From positions 1-5,426 of the forward strand of contig JAUXSZ010000094.1 of the NCBI GenBank assembly GCA_030679635.1: a stretch of 5,426 bases of DNA, in the 5' to 3' direction. This document shows positions 1 to 3,792 of the stretch, in pieces (position 1 is the first letter of the stretch; the number at the start of each line of letters is the position of its first letter). The stretch is from Sulfuricurvum sp. (lineage in GTDB: Bacteria; Campylobacterota; Campylobacteria; Campylobacterales; Sulfurimonadaceae). A model generated the notes under the pieces. That model was not told where the DNA came from. It did no database searches and was given only the letters and a program-made list of their open reading frames with translations. Both the position numbers and the translations under genes were made by a program.

Positions 1-1081
1 CGGAGATAAAAAATTGGGTAAATGTATCGATGAAATCGAACTCCTTTTCCCGCTTAACAATGGTATTACTGTCCAATCAGAGTGTCCGATCGGTTTGATC
101 GGAGATGATATCGGTGCCGTTACCAAAGTAAAAGCAATAGAGATTGACAAAGTTATCGTTCCCGTCAACTGTGAAGGTTTCCGTGGGGTATCTCAATCCT
201 TGGGTCACCACATCGCAAACGACACGGTTCGTGACTACATTTTTGACGGTCAAGTAAACGTGGACATCAGTGATGTTACGGCTACCGATTATGACGTTGC
301 GATCATCGGAGATTATAACATCGGTGGTGATGCATGGTCAAGCCGTATCCTTCTCGAAGAGATGGGTTTACGTGTTGTAGCACAATGGTCTGGAGATGCA
401 ACTCTTAAAGAGATGGCATTGACACCGAAAGTGAAATTGAACCTGCTTAACTGCTACCGTTCAATGAACTACATCAGCCGTCACTTGGAAAAAGAGTACG
501 GGATTCCTTGGATCGAGTACAACTTCTTCGGACCGTCACAAACCATCAAATCACTCCGTAAAATCGCGGCGTTCTTTGACGAAAGTGTACAAGCTAAATG
601 TGAAGAAGTTATTGCTAAATATCAACCGATGATCGATGCGGTTATCGCAAAATATAAGCCACGTCTTGAAGGTAAAACGGTTATGTTGTTCGTCGGCGGC
701 TTGCGTCCTCGTCACGTTATCGGTGCCTACGAAGATTTGGGTATGGAAGTCATCGGTACAGGTTATGAGTTCGCTCATGATGATGACTACAAACGTACCA
801 AAGAAGAGATTTTCCGCTCAACCGTTATCTACGATGACGTTAACGAGTATGAACTCGAAGCGTTCGTTAAAAAACTTCAACCTGACCTTGTAGCTTCAGG
901 GATCAAAGAGAAGTATGTATTCCAAAAAATGGGTCTTCCGTATCGTCAGATGCACTCATGGGATTACAGTGGTCCATACCATGGATACGACGGATTTGCG
1001 ATTTTCGCGTCAGATATGGATTTAGCGATTAATTCACCAGTATGGGCGCACTCAAAAGCACCATGGGAAAAGGAAGGTTGA
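1..1081 (+). CDS. nifD: Nitrogenase MoFe protein alpha chain NifD (5' partial)
   Basis: NifD pairs with NifK as the alpha2beta2 MoFe protein, which reduces N2 to ammonia at the FeMo-cofactor with electrons from NifH in the cytoplasm. The reading frame is open from base 2 (GGA GAT AAA AAA TTG), so the gene enters from the left. The TTG at 14 is an internal leucine, not a start. By comparison with Azotobacter numbering about 130 N-terminal residues are missing, including the P-cluster ligands equivalent to Cys62 and Cys88. Counting from the TTG, visible key residues are Cys24 in QSECPIG (P-cluster, Av Cys154), Gln61 and His65 in GVSQSLGHH (Av Gln191/His195), Cys147 in LNCYRSMNYI (FeMo-co ligand, Av Cys275), Arg231 in GGLRPRHVIG (Av Arg359) and His314 in MHSWDYSGPYHG (FeMo-co ligand, Av His442). 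The C-terminus (APWEKEG) ends as in Mo-type NifD. The set of motifs is Mo-nitrogenase NifD rather than NifE, VnfD or AnfD. It lies four bases before nifK, as in an operon. Confidence 0.98.
   Translation, partial: GDKKLGKCIDEIELLFPLNNGITVQSECPIGLIGDDIGAVTKVKAIEIDKVIVPVNCEGFRGVSQSLGHHIANDTVRDYIFDGQVNVDISDVTATDYDVAIIGDYNIGGDAWSSRILLEEMGLRVVAQWSGDATLKEMALTPKVKLNLLNCYRSMNYISRHLEKEYGIPWIEYNFFGPSQTIKSLRKIAAFFDESVQAKCEEVIAKYQPMIDAVIAKYKPRLEGKTVMLFVGGLRPRHVIGAYEDLGMEVIGTGYEFAHDDDYKRTKEEIFRSTVIYDDVNEYELEAFVKKLQPDLVASGIKEKYVFQKMGLPYRQMHSWDYSGPYHGYDGFAIFASDMDLAINSPVWAHSKAPWEKEG
1071..1077 (+). promoter_or_regulatory. Ribosome binding site of nifK, inside the end of nifD
   Basis: AGGAAGG lies within the last codons of nifD, eight bases before the ATG at 1086. 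The placement supports that ATG as the nifK start. Stop and start are only four bases apart, so translational coupling, which would help keep the two subunits equimolar, is likely. Confidence 0.8.
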
Positions 1082-1085
1082 GGTC

Positions 1086-2630
1086 ATGCAAGAAGTAGAA
1101 AAAATTGTAAACGGGAAAGACCTGTTTAAACGCCCAGAGTACCAAGAGGTGCTCAAAAACAAAAAACAATTCGAATCCTCTATGCTCGCAGTTAATCCTG
1201 CGAAAGTAGATGAGATTGCGGAATGGACCAAAACATGGGACTACCGTGAGAAAAACTTGGCCCGCGAAGCGATCACCGTCAATCCGGCAAAAGCATGTCA
1301 GCCTCTAGGTGCGGTTATGGTTGCGCTTGGGTTTGAGGGGACTATGCCTTACGTTCATGGTTCTCATGGATGTGTTGCGTATTTCCGTTCATACTTTACC
1401 CGTCACTTCAAAGAGCCGACTCCTTGTGTATCGGATTCTATGACTGAAGATGCTGCGGTATTCGGTGGTTTGGTAAATATGAAAGAGGGTCTAAAAAACT
1501 GTGCAGCAGTGTATAAGCCTAAAATGATCGCTGTTTCTACTACGTGTATGGCAGAAGTTATCGGGGATGACTTGCAAGCGTTTATTATCGCTGCAAAAGA
1601 AGAAGATAAAGGTGAGTTTTTATCTGAAGAATATCCGATTCCTTATGCACACACACCGTCATTCGTCGGTAGCCATATTACGGGTTATGACAACATGATG
1701 CACGGTATTATGTCTCAGCTTACCGAAGGTCAACAAGGTGAAACGAAGCAACGTATCAACATTATCCCAGGATTTGAAACGTACATCGGTTCACTTCGCT
1801 CGGTAAAAACGATCGTTGAAGCATTCGGAACCGACTATATCATGTTAGGTGACCACTCTGATCAGTGGGACATGCCAGCAGGTCAATACGAAATGTTCCA
1901 AGGCGGAACAAAACTGGACGATGCAAAAGATTGTATCAATTCAAGTGCAACGATTTCATTGCAAAAATACGCTACCGTTAAAACCATGAAAATGGTCGAA
2001 AAACGTTGGAAACACGCTGGTGGATTCTCTAACCCGGTCGGTCTCAAAGGGACTGATGAGTTCGTAATGAAACTCGCAGAATTGACAGGAACCGAAGTTC
2101 CGTCAAAGCTCAAAGTAGAGCGCGGCCGTTTGGTTGATGCTATGCAAGACAGCTATCCGTACATGCACGCTAAAAAATTCGCTATCTGGGGTGATCCTGA
2201 CTTCCTTTTAGGTCTTGTTTCATTCTTGTTAGAGATGGGTGCTGAGCCTACTCACGTCCTTTGTCACAATGCCCCTAAGGGTTGGGAAGAAGAGATGAGA
2301 GCATTGCTTGATACCTCTCCGGCAAAAGACAGCTTGCACGTATGGGCTGAAAAAGATTTGTGGCACATGCGTTCACTTCTCTTCACTGAGCCTGTCGATT
2401 TCATGATCGGTAACAGCTACGGTAAAGAGTTGATGCGTGACACAGGGACTCCGTTGATCTACATCGGATTCCCGATTTTCGATCGTCACCACCTACATCG
2501 CTACTCTATCAGCGGATACGACGGTGCGTTGAATCTTCTAACATGGATCACGAACAAAGTTCTTGACCAGTTGGACGAAGATACCAAAGGCATCGCAACT
2601 ACCGACTACTTCTTCGACCTTATCCGCTAA
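1086..2630 (+). CDS. nifK: Nitrogenase MoFe protein beta chain NifK
   Basis: Complete 514-residue beta subunit of the Mo-nitrogenase component I, close to the usual length (about 520). NifK shares the [8Fe-7S] P-cluster with NifD and passes electrons from NifH towards the FeMo-cofactor. Visible P-cluster ligands are Cys71 in AKACQPLG (Av Cys70), Cys96 in GSHGCVAYFRSY (Av Cys95), Cys154 in STTCMAEVIGDD (Av Cys153), and the serine of HTPSFVGSHITGYDNM at about residue 192 (Av Ser188). The C-terminal region has FPIFDRHHLHRYS and ends TTDYFFDLIR, the normal NifK terminus, so there is no truncation. The N-terminus is the extended form of Group I type NifK. The start is fixed by the SD at 1071-1077 and by the homologous N-terminal residues. 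It is co-transcribed with nifD. No T-rich intrinsic terminator directly follows the stop, so transcription may continue into the small genes downstream. Confidence 0.98.
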   Translation: MQEVEKIVNGKDLFKRPEYQEVLKNKKQFESSMLAVNPAKVDEIAEWTKTWDYREKNLAREAITVNPAKACQPLGAVMVALGFEGTMPYVHGSHGCVAYFRSYFTRHFKEPTPCVSDSMTEDAAVFGGLVNMKEGLKNCAAVYKPKMIAVSTTCMAEVIGDDLQAFIIAAKEEDKGEFLSEEYPIPYAHTPSFVGSHITGYDNMMHGIMSQLTEGQQGETKQRINIIPGFETYIGSLRSVKTIVEAFGTDYIMLGDHSDQWDMPAGQYEMFQGGTKLDDAKDCINSSATISLQKYATVKTMKMVEKRWKHAGGFSNPVGLKGTDEFVMKLAELTGTEVPSKLKVERGRLVDAMQDSYPYMHAKKFAIWGDPDFLLGLVSFLLEMGAEPTHVLCHNAPKGWEEEMRALLDTSPAKDSLHVWAEKDLWHMRSLLFTEPVDFMIGNSYGKELMRDTGTPLIYIGFPIFDRHHLHRYSISGYDGALNLLTWITNKVLDQLDEDTKGIATTDYFFDLIR

Positions 2631-2655
2631 GAATATTCTTTTAAACGCCAAACGG

Positions 2656-2674
2656 AGCTAAGCCCCGCTTGGCT
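2656..2674 (+). other. Hairpin downstream of nifK (8-bp stem, CCC loop)
   Basis: AGCTAAGC (2656-2663) pairs with GCTTGGCT (2667-2674) over eight pairs, including one G-U, around a three-base CCC loop. No T-run follows directly, so it is not a classical intrinsic terminator. A 3' stabilising hairpin for the nifDK part of the message is one possible role, inferred from position only. Confidence 0.5.
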
Positions 2675-2676
2675 AC

Positions 2677-2728
2677 GCTCGCCGCTATGGCACTAAAGCT
2701 TGCCTCATTCGAGTCAGATACTTTTTTT
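2677..2728 (+). terminator. Weak possible terminator or attenuator before the small genes
   Basis: GCTCG (2677-2681) can pair with CGAGT (2710-2714), enclosing a smaller GGCA/TGCC stem (2689-2692 with 2701-2704). A run of seven T follows at 2722-2728. The stem is short and the T-run starts about eight bases after it, so termination would be inefficient at best. It could give partial read-through from nifK into the downstream genes. Confidence 0.25.
2688..2703 (+). promoter_or_regulatory. Near-consensus sigma-54 (-24/-12) element, spacing one base too long
   Basis: TGGCAC (2688-2693) is a perfect -24 half and TTGC (2700-2703) a perfect -12 half of the RpoN promoter. The GG and GC doublets are 11 rather than the strict 10 bases apart. 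The position, about 35 bases before the ATG at 2739, and the nif context would suit a promoter. Sigma-54 tolerates spacing changes poorly, and no NifA-type TGT-N10-ACA site was seen upstream. Treat it as a candidate or a chance match. Confidence 0.22.
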
Positions 2729-2738
2729 AGGATATCAT

Positions 2739-2927
2739 ATGGCAACTGTACACGATAAAATCAAAGCCGAATTACTACAAGAAGCCTATGCCAATATCGA
2801 TAAGATATACGATTCGATCGAACAGCATTTTATCCTCGATGAAACTCGTCGCGACAATGTGATTAAACACCTCAATATCCTCAAAGATGAACTTTATTTC
2901 GTTTTTAAAACGACACCACTTTCCTAG
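2739..2927 (+). CDS. Small helical protein of unknown function next to nifK
   Basis: This is a 62-residue protein I do not recognise. The chosen start is the ATG at 2739, preceded by TAGGAT with five bases of spacing. An in-frame TTG at 2700 would add 13 residues, but it lies in the GC-rich repeat-like block and has no ribosome binding site. The protein is rich in Lys, Glu, Asp, Ile and Leu, with no cysteine, no signal peptide and no membrane segment. Residues 4-31 and 35-56 look like two amphipathic helices separated by a short ILDET linker, so a helical hairpin is likely. It ends in the non-helical tail KTTPLS. It runs in the same direction as nifDK, 108 bp downstream, and is followed after 45 bp by the cysteine-rich gene. 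Position suggests a nif accessory role, but nothing in the sequence shows it. Confidence 0.75.
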   Translation: MATVHDKIKAELLQEAYANIDKIYDSIEQHFILDETRRDNVIKHLNILKDELYFVFKTTPLS

Positions 2928-2972
2928 AACACTATATGCATTAATTCTTCATATCACCATTGGAGAAATATT

Positions 2973-3194
2973 ATGGAACATCACGTAGTCATCGAAAAAT
3001 TGTGCAGTTGTGCTAAAAAAGAGGGATTGTCTCAAATTTCTACGTATGATGCAAAAGCCGTAGCTTTCGAAGCGGCTGAGACTCAACTGGCATATATGAA
3101 GGGAAGTTTTTGCGGAAAGCACGAATTTCAGCTTGTAGAAGTGGATGACAATTTTGTCATCGGTATGGTCGGCGGCGGATGCGGCTGTAAATAA
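2973..3194 (+). CDS. Small cysteine-rich protein with terminal CxC motifs, putative metal binder
   Basis: This is a 73-residue protein of unrecognised family. The ATG at 2973 has a good Shine-Dalgarno (TGGAGAA, 2961-2967). Candidate metal ligands cluster at both ends: His3-His4 and Cys11-x-Cys13 (KLCSCAKKE) near the N-terminus, Cys47-x-x-His50 (FCGKHEF) in the middle, and Cys70-x-Cys72 in a glycine-rich tail (VGGGCGCK). That layout would suit binding a metal ion or a small Fe-S unit, which is an inference from residue pattern alone. There is no signal peptide or membrane segment, so it is probably cytoplasmic. It follows nifK and the 62-residue gene on the same strand. A role in metal or Fe-S handling for nitrogenase is plausible but unproven. 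A degenerate second copy lies immediately downstream in another frame, which itself shows that this is a real protein-coding family. Confidence 0.8.
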   Translation: MEHHVVIEKLCSCAKKEGLSQISTYDAKAVAFEAAETQLAYMKGSFCGKHEFQLVEVDDNFVIGMVGGGCGCK

Positions 3195-3346
3195 AAGATC
3201 ATCATGTTGTTGAAAAACTATGCGCATGTGCAAAACGAAAACAAATGCCTCAGATAAAGACGCTGGATGACAAAGAAAATAGCACGGGCGCAGGAGATGA
3301 ACAGCTCACTTGTTCAGTGCTGTTGAAGTGTTATTATAGTAGGTGA
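3191..3346 (+). pseudogene. Start-less, shortened tandem copy of the cysteine-rich gene
   Basis: Translation from 3191 gives IKD-HHVVEKLCACAKRK and continues for 48 residues after the Asp to a TGA at 3344. It aligns to the protein encoded at 2973-3194: HHVV matches, then one residue is skipped. From Glu8 to Cys47 the alignment is ungapped with 16 identities in 40, including Cys11, Cys13, Gln21-Ile22, Gln38-Leu39 and Cys47. The frame has no usable start: it opens after a stop at 3188-3190 and the first in-frame ATG (3245) is past the CxC motif. The C-terminal half with GGGCGC is gone, replaced by a short YYSR tail. Many differences from the intact gene are at synonymous or third positions, so this is an old duplication that evolved as protein before decaying. 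Alternatively, one extra A in the TGTAAATAAAAG stretch at the end of the first gene would fuse both copies into one protein of about 124 residues. Confidence 0.75.
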
Positions 3347-3355
3347 GGGGAGTTA

Positions 3356-3592
3356 TTAATCTTCTTCGTCTTCAAATACTTTCAATGCTTCACTAAGATC
3401 GGATGGCTTGACAATTTCTTGGTCCATTTGCTTTATCTGTTCTACTTCTTCGACCTTTGCATGCGCCTCTTCGACATATTCTATAAATGTTTCGATATCC
3501 ATTTGGGATTTATAAAACTGTGCATAGCCTAAAGCAATATCAACAAATTCTACGCCACATCCAAAATCGATTAATTGCTGTTTTAAATCCAT
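3356..3592 (-). CDS. Small acidic protein of unknown function
   Basis: This is a 78-residue protein, not recognised. The start ATG (3592-3590) has AAGG six bases upstream (3600-3603, read on the minus strand). It is strongly acidic, with 21 Asp/Glu against 6 Lys and no Arg. Residues 1-30 form a mixed hydrophobic segment with a single cysteine (FGCGVEF, Cys12). Residues 32-60 look like a long, charged amphipathic helix (FIEYVEEAHAKVEEVEQIK), and the last five residues are all acidic. There is no signal peptide or membrane segment. It is convergent with the small nif-linked genes, its stop lying ten bases from the end of the degenerate copy, and divergent from the membrane sensor. The acidic helical character would suit a protein-protein adaptor, but that is only a guess. 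Codon-consistent frame, SD and a TATAAT-like box upstream make it a credible gene. Confidence 0.75.
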   Translation of the reverse strand: MDLKQQLIDFGCGVEFVDIALGYAQFYKSQMDIETFIEYVEEAHAKVEEVEQIKQMDQEIVKPSDLSEALKVFEDEED

Positions 3593-3619
3593 TGTCTACC
3601 TTATATTTTAATCCGTAAC

Positions 3620-3625
3620 ATTATA
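3620..3625 (-). promoter_or_regulatory. Probable -10 box of the acidic gene
   Basis: On the minus strand this reads TATAAT, preceded by a TTGTT stretch and followed after about 27 bases by the ATG at 3592. No good -35 is present, which is usual for sigma-70 promoters in Campylobacterota. It overlaps the inverted GTAACATTAT motif. Confidence 0.45.
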
Positions 3626-3742
3626 AACAAGAAGAGTTAAAATATCCATTGTAACGGAGATATATTTCAGATTCAGAATAGGATACAGTCATACATACAA
3701 CCCATCATTCATGAAGCCGAATTATACTGAATAATGTACGTT

Positions 3743-3748
3743 TATAAT
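3743..3748 (+). promoter_or_regulatory. Probable -10 box of the membrane sensor gene
   Basis: TATAAT in GTTTATAATTAAAT, 44 bases before the ATG at 3793, would give a leader of roughly 38 bases. There is no clear -35. The downstream ATAATGTTAC (3752-3761) is the inverted partner of the motif at the opposite promoter. Confidence 0.45.
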
Positions 3749-3780
3749 TAAATAATGTTACAATATATGAGATAATGGTT

Positions 3781-3787
3781 GAAGGAG
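3781..3787 (+). promoter_or_regulatory. Ribosome binding site of the membrane sensor
   Basis: GAAGGAG sits five bases before the ATG at 3793, a strong Shine-Dalgarno. It decides this start over the in-frame ATGs at residues 4 and 7. Confidence 0.8.
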
Positions 3788-3792
3788 TTTGT

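Larger units (their letters stand above)
2631..2738. other. Gap after nifK with a GC-rich structured block
   Basis: This 108-bp gap is not ordinary AT-rich spacer. It begins with a 12-bp perfect palindrome, AAGAATATTCTT (2629-2640, overlapping the nifK stop). A block at 2653-2690 follows with 26 G/C in 38 bases, far above the surrounding genes. A run of seven T at 2722-2728 comes next, just before the next gene's ribosome binding site. The GC-rich block folds into at least one good hairpin (listed separately). It has no long ORF and looks like an inserted intergenic repeat or a transcript-stabilising/attenuating element behind nifHDK. Which of these cannot be decided from one copy. Confidence 0.5.
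3615..3761. repeat. Inverted 10-bp repeat flanking the divergent promoters
   Basis: GTAACATTAT (3615-3624) and its exact reverse complement ATAATGTTAC (3752-3761) lie at or near the two candidate promoters. A second inverted pair, ATTGTAAC (3648-3655) and GTTACAAT (3757-3764), shares the GTTAC core, so the core occurs three times in about 150 bp. This may be the binding site of a regulator acting on both genes, or AT-rich coincidence. Confidence 0.4.
3593..3792. other. Divergent intergenic region
   Basis: This 200-bp AT-rich region lies between the acidic gene (leftward) and the membrane sensor (rightward). It contains one TATAAT-like box per direction and an inverted pair of GTTAC-centred motifs (both listed separately). 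The middle part (about 3660-3720) shows nothing I can name beyond short direct repeats such as TTCAGATTCAG. No tRNA, ORF of note or terminator was seen. Confidence 0.6.

Noticed and set aside
14..16. TTG as the start codon of the nifD reading frame
   Set aside because: The frame is open to the window edge, and the upstream codons (GDKK) continue the NifD sequence. The TTG is an internal leucine of a truncated gene.
551..778. Minus-strand ORF of 75 codons
   Set aside because: It lies wholly within nifD coding sequence, shows no recognisable protein features and has no ribosome binding site. It is a shadow frame.
636..893. Plus-strand ORF of 85 codons in another frame
   Set aside because: It is fully inside nifD, where the conserved MoFe protein residues are in the other frame.
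1883..2113. Minus-strand ORF of 76 codons
   Set aside because: It is a shadow of nifK.
2629..2640. Palindrome AAGAATATTCTT at the nifK stop as a regulator site
   Set aside because: It is a single AT-rich palindrome overlapping the stop codon, with no promoter next to it. Chance is a sufficient explanation.
2949..3233. Minus-strand ORF of 94 codons opposite the cysteine-rich gene
   Set aside because: The plus strand has the good ribosome binding site, and the tandem copy conserves plus-strand amino acids despite third-base changes. The plus strand is therefore the coding one.
3300..3324. Hairpin AACAG-(CT)-CACT / AGTG-CTGTT between convergent genes, considered as a bidirectional terminator
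   Set aside because: The stem has a two-base bulge, an alternative stem competes with it, and neither strand has a T-run after it. It is not convincing as a terminator.
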